Assembly (NCBI RefSeq): GCF_042675665.1
Contig: NZ_JBHTJI010000001.1
Location: forward strand, 248,001 to 312,000
DNA length: 64,000 nt
Reading direction: 5' to 3'
From: Mariniflexile jejuense
Lineage (GTDB): Bacteria > Bacteroidota > Bacteroidia > Flavobacteriales > Flavobacteriaceae
A program made the translations under genes and the position numbers. The notes beneath the pieces were generated by a model, which was not told the origin of the DNA, ran no database searches, and was given only the letters and a program-made list of their open reading frames with translations. Of this stretch, positions 36,810 through 44,926 are shown piece by piece (within the stretch, counting starts at the first letter, position 1; the number at the start of each line of letters is the position of its first letter).

Positions 36810-36821
36810 ATATTAAAAGTT
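36802..36821. repeat. Left inverted repeat of the four-helix-bundle cassette
   Basis: AAAGTTAGATATTAAAAGTT at 36802-36821. The complement of the right copy (37221-37240) matches it at 18 of 20 positions. The hisH stop codon is inside it. Confidence 0.7.
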
Positions 36822-36826
36822 TTAAA

Positions 36827-37183
36827 ATGAGAAATGAACTGATAGAAAGAACTAAACAATTTGGAATAGATTGTTGGAAGTTTTGTTTTAAGGTTCCTAA
36901 ATCTCGTGAATATAATGCGTTTGTCAATCAATTAATTAGAAGTTCTAGTTCTGTTGGTGCTAATTATCGAGCTTCTCAGAGAGCAAAATCGACAAGTGAT
37001 TTTATATATAAACTAAAAATAGTTGAAGAAGAAGTAGATGAAAGTGTACATTGGTTAGAAGTTTTTGAAGAAATACTTTCTGAACATTCAGATGAAATTC
37101 TAAAACTTCAAAAGGAAGGAAAAGAACTATTGGCAATTACTGTTGCTTCAATTAATACAGCAAAAAGAAATAATTTAAAATAA
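36827..37183 (+). CDS. Four-helix-bundle protein (S23 / 23S rRNA intervening-sequence family)
   Basis: A 118-residue protein. The family pattern is clear: VPKSREYNAFVNQLIRSSSS, SVGANYRASQRAKS, SDFIYKLKIVEEEVDESVHW, and a final long helix. These proteins pentamerise and are encoded in some 23S rRNA intervening sequences, but free-standing copies are frequent in Bacteroidota; a relative (bAvd) serves diversity-generating retroelements. Its function here is unknown. It splits hisH from hisA and is bounded by inverted repeats, so it is best seen as an inserted cassette. Confidence 0.88.
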   Translation: MRNELIERTKQFGIDCWKFCFKVPKSREYNAFVNQLIRSSSSVGANYRASQRAKSTSDFIYKLKIVEEEVDESVHWLEVFEEILSEHSDEILKLQKEGKELLAITVASINTAKRNNLK

Positions 37184-37220
37184 GTTAGTGTTTGAAAATT
37201 AAAATCTTATTACAGATTGT

Positions 37221-37240
37221 AACTTCTAATATGTAACTTT
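37221..37240. repeat. Right inverted repeat of the four-helix-bundle cassette
   Basis: AACTTCTAATATGTAACTTT at 37221-37240, nearly the exact complement of the copy at 36802-36821. It ends 18 bases before the hisA start. Confidence 0.7.
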
Positions 37241-37258
37241 TAATATTAAATATTAAAA

Positions 37259-37993
37259 ATGAGAATAATACCAGCCATAGATATTATAGACGGAAAATGT
37301 GTTCGTTTAACTAAAGGCGATTACGGAACTAAAAAAATATATAGTGAAAGTCCGCTAGAAATAGCAAAAGCTTTTGAAGGTTCGGGCATTGAATATTTAC
37401 ATTTAGTAGATTTAGATGGAGCCAAAGCACAACATATTGTAAACTATAAAGTGCTGGAGCAAATCTCATCAAAAACCAGTCTTAAAATTGATTTTGGTGG
37501 TGGTTTAAAAACCAATGAAGATTTACATATTGCATTCAATTCTGGTGCAAAACAAATTACTGGAGGCAGTATTGCAGTAAAAGACCCGAAAACATTTGAA
37601 GGTTGGATATCAAAATATGGAGCAGCCAAAATTATTTTAGGAGCCGATAGCGATCATGGAAAAATATCGATAAGTGGTTGGATGGAGCAAAGTAAAGAAG
37701 ACGTGATTCCTTTTATAAAATCATATCAAAAGAAAAGTATTCAATATGTAATTTGTACCGATATTTCTAAAGATGGTATGCTTGAAGGCCCTTCCGTAGA
37801 ACTTTACAAACAAATCATTTCAGAATGTACAAATAGCAGTAATGGGCAATCCATAAAACTAATAGCCTCAGGAGGTATTTCTTGTATTGATGAACTTCCT
37901 GTTTTAAAAGAAATTGGTTGTGAAGGTGTTATTATAGGAAAAGCTATTTATGAAAATAGAATAACGCTTAAGCAACTAGAAAAATTTGTGTAA
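37259..37993 (+). CDS. hisA: Phosphoribosylformimino-AICAR-phosphate isomerase
   Basis: A 244-residue (beta-alpha)8 barrel. The first catalytic Asp is in IIPAIDIIDGKCVRL; the second is in CTDISKDGMLEGP. The phosphate-binding loops DFGGGLK and IASGGIS are seen. The length is normal. Confidence 0.96.
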   Translation: MRIIPAIDIIDGKCVRLTKGDYGTKKIYSESPLEIAKAFEGSGIEYLHLVDLDGAKAQHIVNYKVLEQISSKTSLKIDFGGGLKTNEDLHIAFNSGAKQITGGSIAVKDPKTFEGWISKYGAAKIILGADSDHGKISISGWMEQSKEDVIPFIKSYQKKSIQYVICTDISKDGMLEGPSVELYKQIISECTNSSNGQSIKLIASGGISCIDELPVLKEIGCEGVIIGKAIYENRITLKQLEKFV

Positions 37994-38020
37994 AATAATA
38001 AGTATAATATCAAATATTAG

Positions 38021-38056
38021 AAGTAAAAAGTAGAGAATAAAATCAACTTTTTACTT
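38021..38056. repeat. Inverted repeat between hisA and hisF
   Basis: AAGTAAAAAGT (38021-38031) and its exact complement ACTTTTTACTT (38046-38056), preceded by ATATTAGAAGT, the word that marks the repeats around hisH and the four-helix-bundle gene. It is a solo repeat without a cargo gene. Confidence 0.7.
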
Positions 38057-38076
38057 TTAACTTTTAACTTTGAAAA

Positions 38077-38832
38077 ATGTTAACAAAACGAATCATACCT
38101 TGTTTAGATATTAAAAACGGACGTACCGTAAAAGGTGTTAATTTTGTCGATCTACGCGATGCTGGCGATCCAGTTGAATTAGCTAAACAATACGCAGACA
38201 TAGGTGCTGATGAATTGGTTTTTTTAGATATTTCTGCAACGTTAGAAGCGCGAGCAACAACTTTAGATATGGTAATGCATGTTGCTGAACAAGTAAATAT
38301 TCCGTTTACAGTTGGTGGCGGTATCTCATCTGTAGAACATGTTGATGCATTGCTACAATGTGGTGCCGATAAGGTTTCTATTAATTCTTCAGCAGTAAAA
38401 CGTCCAGAATTAGTCAATGAATTAGCCGACAAATTTGGAAGTCAATGTGTTGTGGTTGCTATTGATGCTAAACAAATTGACGGCCATTGGAAAGTGCATT
38501 TAGCTGGCGGAAGTATTCCAACCCATATCGATTTATTTGAATGGGCAAAAGAAGTTGAAGAACGTGGTGCAGGTGAAATTTTGTTTACATCTATGGATCA
38601 TGATGGCACTAAAAACGGATTTGCAAATGAAGCATTGGCTAAATTATCTAAAACTTTAAATATCCCAATTATAGCATCAGGTGGTGCAGGAACCGTTCAA
38701 CATTTTGTTGATACATTTAAAGAAGGAAAAGCGGATGCTGCTTTGGCTGCTAGTGTATTTCATTTTGGTGAAATCCCTATTCCTGAGCTAAAAAAAGAAT
38801 TAAAAAAACACAATATTGAAGTACGATTGTAA
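38077..38832 (+). CDS. hisF: Imidazole glycerol phosphate synthase, cyclase subunit
   Basis: A 251-residue barrel partner of HisH. The first catalytic Asp is in RIIPCLDIKNGRTVKG; the second is in TSMDHDGTKNGF. Phosphate loops TVGGGI and IASGGAG are present. The length is normal. Confidence 0.97.
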   Translation: MLTKRIIPCLDIKNGRTVKGVNFVDLRDAGDPVELAKQYADIGADELVFLDISATLEARATTLDMVMHVAEQVNIPFTVGGGISSVEHVDALLQCGADKVSINSSAVKRPELVNELADKFGSQCVVVAIDAKQIDGHWKVHLAGGSIPTHIDLFEWAKEVEERGAGEILFTSMDHDGTKNGFANEALAKLSKTLNIPIIASGGAGTVQHFVDTFKEGKADAALAASVFHFGEIPIPELKKELKKHNIEVRL

Positions 38833-38914
38833 CGTCATTACGAGGAAGAATGACGAAGTAATCTCATTAAATAATAAGATTGCCACAGCAAATTATCATT
38901 TGCTTCGCAATGAC
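38833..38914. repeat. Dispersed palindromic repeat of the GTCATTGCGAGGA type
   Basis: The hisF-hisIE spacer begins CGTCATTACGAGGAAG and ends CTTCGCAATGAC, giving imperfect inverted arms around an internal TAATCTC/AGATTG pair. I associate this word with a repeat common in the intergenic regions of Bacteroidota. It is a different family from the other his spacers. Confidence 0.65.
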
Positions 38915-38925
38915 ACTAGATAATT

Positions 38926-39519
38926 ATGGATATTAAATACGATACTAACGGACTCGTTCCCGCAATTATTCAAGACGCCACAACAAAAAATGTACTAATG
39001 TTGGGGTATATGAATGAAGAAGCTTATAAAAAAACCTTAGAAACCAAACAGGTTACTTTTTTTAGCCGAAGCAAACAACGCTTATGGACAAAAGGTGAGG
39101 AAAGTGGTAATTTTTTAAACCTAGTTTCTATCAAAAATGATTGTGATAACGATACGTTATTGGTTCAAGTAAATCCGGTTGGTCCAACCTGCCATAAAGG
39201 AACGGATACCTGTTGGGCAGAAGAAAACAAATCAAATTACGGTTTCTTTTCAACCTTAGAAAATGTGATTACAGAACGTGTTGCAAATAAAGATACCAAC
39301 AAATCGTATGTAGCGAGTTTATTCGAAAAAGGCATCAATAAAATTGCCCAAAAAGTAGGTGAAGAAGCTGTGGAAACCGTTATTGAAGCCATGGATAACA
39401 ATGATGAGCTGTTTTTATATGAATCATCCGATTTACTATTTCATTATTTAATGTTATTACAAGCAAAAGGCTTCACTTTAAAAGATATTGAAGCGGAATT
39501 AAAGGGAAGACATAAATAG
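38926..39519 (+). CDS. hisIE: Phosphoribosyl-AMP cyclohydrolase / phosphoribosyl-ATP pyrophosphatase
   Basis: A 197-residue fusion. HisI part (about 1-105): YMNEEAYKKTLETK, FFSRSKQRLWTKGEESGN, and zinc ligands in NDCDNDTL and CHKGTDTCW. HisE part (about 110-197): KKGINKIAQKVGEEAVET without the initial K (seen as EKGINKIAQKVGEEAVET), and ESSDLLFHYLMLLQ. It completes the pathway, so all steps from PRPP to histidine are in this operon. Confidence 0.96.
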   Translation: MDIKYDTNGLVPAIIQDATTKNVLMLGYMNEEAYKKTLETKQVTFFSRSKQRLWTKGEESGNFLNLVSIKNDCDNDTLLVQVNPVGPTCHKGTDTCWAEENKSNYGFFSTLENVITERVANKDTNKSYVASLFEKGINKIAQKVGEEAVETVIEAMDNNDELFLYESSDLLFHYLMLLQAKGFTLKDIEAELKGRHK

Positions 39520-39603
39520 TTGATTTACTAGGTTTACTTTAATTTATATTTATAAATCTTATAACGTTTTTTAATAAAAAAATATTCTTGTATAATTAGG
39601 AAG

Positions 39604-40257
39604 ATGAAACTAAAAACAAAGACAAAATATAGTTTATATTTCCTTGTGTTTTTTAACCTGACTGTATTTGGTCAAATTTCGGGTAATTTTAAATTAGATA
39701 AAATAACAATTTACGAATATGGAAGTCCATTAAAATCGTGTGAATCAAATTTTATAAATTTATTTGCTAATTGGAGTAAGTGGATAATTAACCACAATGA
39801 TACCGAATTTTTATCTTATGAATATATAGAAACAATAGAGGATGAAAAATCTAAAGAATATTATTCAAAAAAATTGAATAACATAAATTCATTAGGTAGG
39901 AAACTAACAGATATTGTTGAAGAAAAAATTAATGAAATCGATACCATATATACACGAAAATTATGCATTCGTTTATATCCATTGAATTCAATTCCCGAAG
40001 AAATGAAGAATATTGCACAAGTCAACAAAAAAAAATACTTTGCGGAATTGGAAGAATATTTAGAAATCATGAATGAGCGATTTAAAAATATTGTAACCCT
40101 TGGTGATAAAGTATATAAAATCAAATTAAAAATATGCCAAAAAGAATATGATCATTATGTGATTTGTAGACCTCAAGAAAACAAAATTGTATATGATAAT
40201 CTTTTTCTAGCAATAAGTGAGTACAGATATCGATTAAATCTTCTATTTCCTAATTAA
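39604..40257 (+). CDS. Secreted protein of unknown function
   Basis: A 217-residue protein with a signal peptide (about 1-24, ending TVFGQ). The mature part is rich in charged residues and aromatic residues; it seems mainly helical, with two cysteines (YGSPLKSCES, RKLCIRL). I do not recognise the family. It follows hisIE by 84 bases and is probably separate from the operon. Confidence 0.65.
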   Translation: MKLKTKTKYSLYFLVFFNLTVFGQISGNFKLDKITIYEYGSPLKSCESNFINLFANWSKWIINHNDTEFLSYEYIETIEDEKSKEYYSKKLNNINSLGRKLTDIVEEKINEIDTIYTRKLCIRLYPLNSIPEEMKNIAQVNKKKYFAELEEYLEIMNERFKNIVTLGDKVYKIKLKICQKEYDHYVICRPQENKIVYDNLFLAISEYRYRLNLLFPN

Positions 40258-40330
40258 TAATGAGACTCTACACTATTAACTATTAAAATGACAAACAAGT
40301 TTGGTGGTAGAAATTTTCAATTAAAATAAA

Positions 40331-40367
40331 CAAAAGGCTTAAGATATTTCTAAAGCCTTTTGTTTTT
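40331..40367. terminator. Bidirectional terminator between convergent genes
   Basis: CAAAAGGCTT (40331-40340) and AAGCCTTTTG (40353-40362) form a 10-bp stem, followed by T residues on the plus strand and preceded by A residues that become T on the minus strand. It separates the secreted-protein gene from the convergent membrane-protein gene. Confidence 0.75.
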
Positions 40368-40379
40368 ATTCTAATTTTA

Positions 40380-40796
40380 TTAAGAAATCCAACCTTTTGA
40401 TAGCGATTTTTTAGAAAACCAAACTAAAAATACAGCAAGTACGATAATGCTAATAGTCATTTCAATACCATCATAATGGCCTTTCATCAATATATATCCC
40501 ATTTGAATTATTACGGCAATTAAGGACGATAACAATAATGTGTAAGCCCATTTTTTTCTAAGCAAAAGCCCTAACGAACCTAAAAATCCTGAAAATACAG
40601 CAATGGCAAAAGCAGCTGTTAACCAACTAGGAAAATTAGTTACCATTTCAAACTGTTCATCGGTTAAGGCAGATCGCCAACTTTCAGTTTGATAGGCTTG
40701 CCCTAAATATTGATGAACACCCATAGCATTCCAAAAAAGCGCAATAACGCTTACAATCCAAAACCAAATTGGCGGTTTTACTTTAAAATTTGTCAT
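40380..40796 (-). CDS. Small membrane protein with four helices
   Basis: A 138-residue protein with four predicted membrane helices (about 9-30, 53-76, 81-104 and 112-130) and a periplasmic loop with a run of charged residues (ESWRSALTDEQFEM). Flavobacteria carry many similar small proteins of unknown function, including sugar-transporter-annotated ones. No motif identifies it further. Confidence 0.75.
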   Translation of the reverse strand: MTNFKVKPPIWFWIVSVIALFWNAMGVHQYLGQAYQTESWRSALTDEQFEMVTNFPSWLTAAFAIAVFSGFLGSLGLLLRKKWAYTLLLSSLIAVIIQMGYILMKGHYDGIEMTISIIVLAVFLVWFSKKSLSKGWIS

Positions 40797-40894
40797 AATA
40801 ATTGGTTTTTAGTTAGTAAAAAAGTAATACAAGTTATTAATTTTTTTGTCACAATTAATAAAAAACTTACTTTGCTCGTTCATTAAAAAATATA

Positions 40895-41671
40895 ATGAAG
40901 AACTATTTTTACGTTATAACCATTCAATATTTAGGATACAGATTTCATGGTTGGCAAAAGCAACCCGATGTTAAAACTTTGCATTTAATGGTAGATAGAA
41001 CCTTGAATTTTATACTAGAAGGCAAACCTTTTAAAAGCTTAAGTTCTGGTAGAACAGACGCTATGGTATCGGCAGAATGTGCAGCTTTTGAATTGTTTCT
41101 AGCAGAACCTTTAGAAGACCATGATGCGTTTTTAAAATTATTTAACCACAACTTACCACAAGACATTCGCGCATTAACTATCAAAGAAGTTGATGCTAAA
41201 TTCAACATCATCAACCATTCTAAAATAAAAGAATACTTGTATTTATTCACTTTTGGTGAAAAATGCCATCCATTTTGCGCACCTATTATGACGACCATTT
41301 TAGATGATTTAGATATTGATTTGATGAAACAAGGCGCAAAACTTTTTGAAGGTGCACATTATTTTAAATCGTATTGTTTTAAGCCAACCGAAACAGGTAT
41401 TTATAATCGAGAGATTTTAAAATGCGAATTGGTTGAAAACACCATGTACACAGCCAATTATTTTCCAGAAAAATCATATATTTTAAGAGTAAAAGGAAAA
41501 GGTTTTATGCGTAACCAAATACGATTAATGATGGGAACATTGATAGATTTAGGTAAAGGAAAACTAACTTTAGATACAATTAAGCAAAGCTTAGAGCAAG
41601 ATTGTTTTATTAAATTAGAATACATTGCACCAGCTTCAGGCTTAATTCTTAACAATATAGAATTTGAATAA
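40895..41671 (+). CDS. truA: tRNA pseudouridine synthase, TruA family
   Basis: A 258-residue enzyme that makes pseudouridine at tRNA positions 38-40. The catalytic Asp is in SSGRTDAMVSA; YLGYRFHGWQKQP at the N-terminus and KGKGFMRNQIRLMMGTLIDLGKG near the C-terminus are family marks (given here in parts: GFMRNQIRLM, LIDLGKG). The middle is more divergent than in classical TruA (it lacks the usual RHHARLSA-like stretch), so it may be a second, diverged TruA. Confidence 0.85.
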   Translation: MKNYFYVITIQYLGYRFHGWQKQPDVKTLHLMVDRTLNFILEGKPFKSLSSGRTDAMVSAECAAFELFLAEPLEDHDAFLKLFNHNLPQDIRALTIKEVDAKFNIINHSKIKEYLYLFTFGEKCHPFCAPIMTTILDDLDIDLMKQGAKLFEGAHYFKSYCFKPTETGIYNREILKCELVENTMYTANYFPEKSYILRVKGKGFMRNQIRLMMGTLIDLGKGKLTLDTIKQSLEQDCFIKLEYIAPASGLILNNIEFE

Positions 41672-41756
41672 GAATTGATGTTTTAAATTAAAAAAATAAA
41701 ACTGTAAGTTCGTAAAAGTTATCAAGCGTTTTAGTAGTTTTAAAAAAATATTGGTT

Positions 41757-42434
41757 ATGAATGTACAAGTTCCTAAAGAAGCTTTAGAGTTTTTTAAAAA
41801 ATTAGAAAACAATAACAATCGCGATTGGTTTAACGATAATAAAAAAGAATTCAAAGCCATTGAAACGAAAATTAAAGCTATTTACAACACGGTTTTAATT
41901 AGTTTAAAAGAACATGACGATGTTGATAAACTTAAACTATTTAGAATTTATCGTGATGTTCGTTTTTCAAAAAATAAAGCGCCTTATAAAACTCATTTTG
42001 GAGGTTCATTTCATAGAACCAAACCAAAATTAAGAGGTGGTTATTACTTGCACATTCAACCTAATAACGAAAGTTTTATTGCTACAGGTTTCTGGGAACC
42101 TGCACCAGCCGATTTATTGCGTATTAGAAAAGAATTTGAAATGGATGCTACCGAAATGCGAGCCATTTTAAATAACAAAACCTTTAACAGTGTTTGGGGA
42201 AATTTTGTGGGCGATGAAGTTAAATCTGCTCCTAAAGGTTTTAGTAAAGACCATGAAAACATCGATTTAATAAAAAAGAAACAATTTATTTTTATTAAAA
42301 AATACACTGATGCTGAAGTGCTTAATGAAAACTTTATAGCAGATGTTAATAATGCATTTAAAGCAGTTCGCCCATATTTTAATTATATGAGCGACGTACT
42401 TACTACCGATTTAAATGGGGTTTCTATTATATAA
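41757..42434 (+). CDS. DUF2461 / TIGR02453-family protein
   Basis: A 225-residue conserved protein of unknown function. Family motifs: LEFFKKLENNNNRDWFNDNK, FRIYRDVRFSKNKAPYKTHF, and GYYLHIQPNNES with a later GFWEPAPADLLRIR. I take ATG 41757 (MNVQVPKEALEF) as the start; an in-frame TTG two codons upstream is less likely. The 3' end overlaps the convergent Gre-like gene by eight bases. Confidence 0.88.
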   Translation: MNVQVPKEALEFFKKLENNNNRDWFNDNKKEFKAIETKIKAIYNTVLISLKEHDDVDKLKLFRIYRDVRFSKNKAPYKTHFGGSFHRTKPKLRGGYYLHIQPNNESFIATGFWEPAPADLLRIRKEFEMDATEMRAILNNKTFNSVWGNFVGDEVKSAPKGFSKDHENIDLIKKKQFIFIKKYTDAEVLNENFIADVNNAFKAVRPYFNYMSDVLTTDLNGVSII

Positions 42435-42873
42435 TTTCTGTAATAACGTATTTATTTTGGTTAAACTCAAAACTAGTGTTTACAGGTTTGTTTATTAATA
42501 GTTGTCCAATTGGCGAGTTTACAGAAATAGCATAAAATACAGCATCATCAAGCTCAATTTTCCCAATACTTGTAGAAATGTAAAAACTCATCATATTTGT
42601 TTTTACAATACTACCAAGCATGGCTTCTTTGCTTTCTACATTGGTTTTTATGTTACTTAGGTACTCTTTTGTTTTTTTTGCGTCGTTTAAATACGACATG
42701 TTTTTTTCTAAATCATTCAATAGTTTACCATGTCCAGCATCGTCGTCTTCCGAACTGCCTTTGTCATTACTGGCAATTGATTCTTTAATTAAATTAATTT
42801 CCTCTTTGTAATCATTCATACGTTTATCAACGCGCTCATTACAAATTTGCAATAGTTTCTGTTTTGTAGTCAT
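42427..42873 (-). CDS. GreA/GreB-like transcription factor (small, diverged)
   Basis: A 148-residue protein. Residues 1-75 form a coiled coil whose turn carries a cluster of acids (SSEDDDAGHG, about 40-49), where GreA has its RNA-cleavage acids. Residues 80-148 resemble the FKBP-like GreA C-terminus: AMLGSIVKTNMMSFYI, AISVNSPIGQLLINKPV and FEFNQNKYVITEI correspond to the SPIGxALLGK region. It probably binds in the RNA polymerase secondary channel, but whether it stimulates cleavage is open. It is nine bases downstream of the next gene, on the same transcript. Confidence 0.7.
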   Translation of the reverse strand: MTTKQKLLQICNERVDKRMNDYKEEINLIKESIASNDKGSSEDDDAGHGKLLNDLEKNMSYLNDAKKTKEYLSNIKTNVESKEAMLGSIVKTNMMSFYISTSIGKIELDDAVFYAISVNSPIGQLLINKPVNTSFEFNQNKYVITEII

Positions 42874-42881
42874 TAAATGTT

Positions 42882-43298
42882 TTAAACTGCTTTTAGCACT
42901 TCTGGTTGTTCAAAAAGTTGCACATTACTAATCAATCTGTCTTTTACAATTTGCATCATGCGTTTATTTAAAGCCGAAGAATTTTGAATATAAATTAAAT
43001 ATTCTTCTACAGTAAACAAACCTATCACAATGCCTTTTAGTGAGTTACGAAATTTTATATCTTTATTTACTGCGTTTTCAATAAACACTAAACGCTTCTC
43101 TAAAGTATAACTATAAAACACCATTTTATGCTTGGCAATATAGTTTTTAAAAACTTCAATAAACAAATCATTTTGCAATTTTATTATTGGACGCAGTACT
43201 AAATTTTGAAAACGCTCGTCATTACTCATATTATCGTTAATTGTTGAGCTTAAAATTTCAGGGCGAATGCTTTTTAAGTTGAATTGTCGCGTGTTCAT
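42882..43298 (-). CDS. Conserved protein of unknown function
   Basis: A 138-residue, mainly helical soluble protein starting MNTRQFNLKSIRPEIL, with FQNLVLRPIIKLQNDLFIEV and a central KDIKFRNSLKGIVIG. Homologues seem common in Flavobacteriaceae and are, from memory, sometimes labelled glyoxalase without support. No catalytic motif is evident. It is co-oriented with the Gre-like gene nine bases downstream. Confidence 0.75.
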   Translation of the reverse strand: MNTRQFNLKSIRPEILSSTINDNMSNDERFQNLVLRPIIKLQNDLFIEVFKNYIAKHKMVFYSYTLEKRLVFIENAVNKDIKFRNSLKGIVIGLFTVEEYLIYIQNSSALNKRMMQIVKDRLISNVQLFEQPEVLKAV

Positions 43299-43417
43299 GG
43301 TTGAAGAGTTTTTATTAAAATTATAGAATATTAAACTTTAAAAGACTTTGAAACATTTATAGTTGTTAACGGGTTTATTAACATCGTATATTTTTTTATC
43401 TTTAAACAAAAAAATAA

Positions 43418-44311
43418 ATGAAGTTTGGAAGTGTTAAAAATCCTGAACAAATAGACTTTACATTACCTAAAGACCATCCAGATACAGCACGTGTTTTAAG
43501 CAACTTTAAAGATGATAACTTACCTGAAATTTATGTAGGTTGTGCCAAATGGAATAAGACCGATTTAAAAGGATTTTACCCAAAAGGAACCAAAGATGAA
43601 TTGGCGTATTATTCAAGTCAATTTAATTCTATTGAATTGAATGCAACGTTTTACCGTATTTTTCCTGCTGAACAATTTGCTTCATGGCACGATAAAACAC
43701 CTGAAAATTTCAAGTTTTTTCCAAAACTAAACCAGGAAATTAGTCATTGGAAACGCTTGCAAGAAACTAAAGACGTGGTAGAGCACTATTTATACAACGC
43801 ATCTAATTTAAAAGAAAAATTAGGCACTATCTTTTTACAGATGAATGATAATTTTGCTCCAAAAGATTTTGACCGCGTTATAAATTTTATTGAAGAATGG
43901 CCTAAGGAAATACCGCTGGCTATGGAATTTAGGCATACCAATTGGTACAACGATGCTTCTGTTGCAAACGAATTGTATCAACTTTTAGAAGCCAATAATA
44001 TTTCAAATATTATAGTCGATTCTGCCGGAAGGCGCGATATTATGCATATGCGCTTAACCAACGCCACAGCATTTGTGCGCTACGTAGGTGCAAACCATGC
44101 AAGCGATTATAAGCGTTTAGACGATTGGATTGCTCGATTGAAAGAATGGAAAGCACAAGGTGTGAAAGAAATAGATTTTTTCATTCATCAAAACATTGAA
44201 AAAGAATCGCCATTGCTTTCTGCCTATTTTATTAGAAAACTGAATGATGAATTGGGATATAATTTGGTTATCCCTAACGGTAATTCAAATGGACAACAAA
44301 CATTACTATAA
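43418..44311 (+). CDS. DUF72-family TIM-barrel protein
   Basis: A 297-residue protein of the YecE/DUF72 family, function unknown. Motifs: YVGCAKWNKTDLKGFYPKG, YYSSQFNSIELNATFYR, KFFPKLNQEISHWKRL, LAMEFRHTNWYND, and FVRYVGAN. The length is typical. It lies six bases before the thioesterase gene. Confidence 0.92.
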   Translation: MKFGSVKNPEQIDFTLPKDHPDTARVLSNFKDDNLPEIYVGCAKWNKTDLKGFYPKGTKDELAYYSSQFNSIELNATFYRIFPAEQFASWHDKTPENFKFFPKLNQEISHWKRLQETKDVVEHYLYNASNLKEKLGTIFLQMNDNFAPKDFDRVINFIEEWPKEIPLAMEFRHTNWYNDASVANELYQLLEANNISNIIVDSAGRRDIMHMRLTNATAFVRYVGANHASDYKRLDDWIARLKEWKAQGVKEIDFFIHQNIEKESPLLSAYFIRKLNDELGYNLVIPNGNSNGQQTLL

Positions 44312-44317
44312 ATAATT

Positions 44318-44704
44318 ATGAGATTTCACACTAGAAAATGGGTAAAACCCGAAGATTTAAATGCTAACGGAACACTGTTTGGTGGCCGATTATTAGAATG
44401 GATAGACGAAGAAGCTGCACTTTATACCATCATACAACTTGAAAACCCTAAAGTGGTTACAAAATACATAAGCGAAATAGATTTTAAAGCATCTGCAAAG
44501 CAAGGCGATATTATTGAAATTGGTATTGATGTTGTAAAATTTGGAAAAGCATCATTAACCCTAAGTTGTGAAGTTAGAAATAAAATGACTCGAGAAACCA
44601 TCATTACGATTTCTAATATTGTTATGGTAAACGTAGGACCAGATGGAAAAGCAAAATCGCATGGCAAAACCCAAATTGAATACGTAGAAGATCGTTTAAA
44701 ATAG
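44318..44704 (+). CDS. Acyl-CoA thioesterase, hotdog fold (YciA/BFIT-like)
   Basis: A 128-residue single-hotdog thioesterase. NANGTLFGGRLLEWIDEEAA is the substrate/active-site segment (Asn-Gly...Gly-Gly, with acidic residues on the following helix), and VTKYISEIDFKASAKQGDII is the second family motif. It probably hydrolyses acyl-CoA; the substrate is not known. It is co-transcribed with the DUF72 gene. Confidence 0.92.
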   Translation: MRFHTRKWVKPEDLNANGTLFGGRLLEWIDEEAALYTIIQLENPKVVTKYISEIDFKASAKQGDIIEIGIDVVKFGKASLTLSCEVRNKMTRETIITISNIVMVNVGPDGKAKSHGKTQIEYVEDRLK

Positions 44705-44847
44705 TATTTGCTTTAAAAATTACAACCAATATTGCTATTCTTTTAAAAGATTGTCGGTTTTTTTAGATTCCATTAATAAAACGGCAAAAATAATTATATA
44801 TAGGTCTTAAAATTTATTATATACATAGTAAAAACAGTAGTTTTTCC

Positions 44848-44855
44848 TAAATTTG
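44848..44855 (+). promoter_or_regulatory. Candidate -7 element TAAATTTG of the leu operon
   Basis: TAAATTTG fully matches TAnnTTTG and lies 72 bases before the leuC ATG. No TTG box is seen at proper spacing. The leader would contain a small hairpin (AGCCTTTTGGCT near 44858) but no terminator. Confidence 0.4.
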
Positions 44856-44926
44856 TCAGCCTTTTGGCTAATGGTAGCTTTATTAGCTTAAGCATTCACA
44901 AAGATTAAAATTAAATTATACATAAT

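Noticed and set aside
36827..37183. Part of a diversity-generating retroelement (bAvd-like helper)
   Set aside because: No reverse transcriptase, template repeat or variable repeat is nearby, and the motifs fit general S23 proteins better.
44871..44891. Six-codon ORF MVALLA upstream of leuC as a leucine attenuator leader
   Set aside because: Only two Leu codons, and no terminator or alternative pairing follows before the leuC start. It is likely chance in a short hairpin-containing leader.
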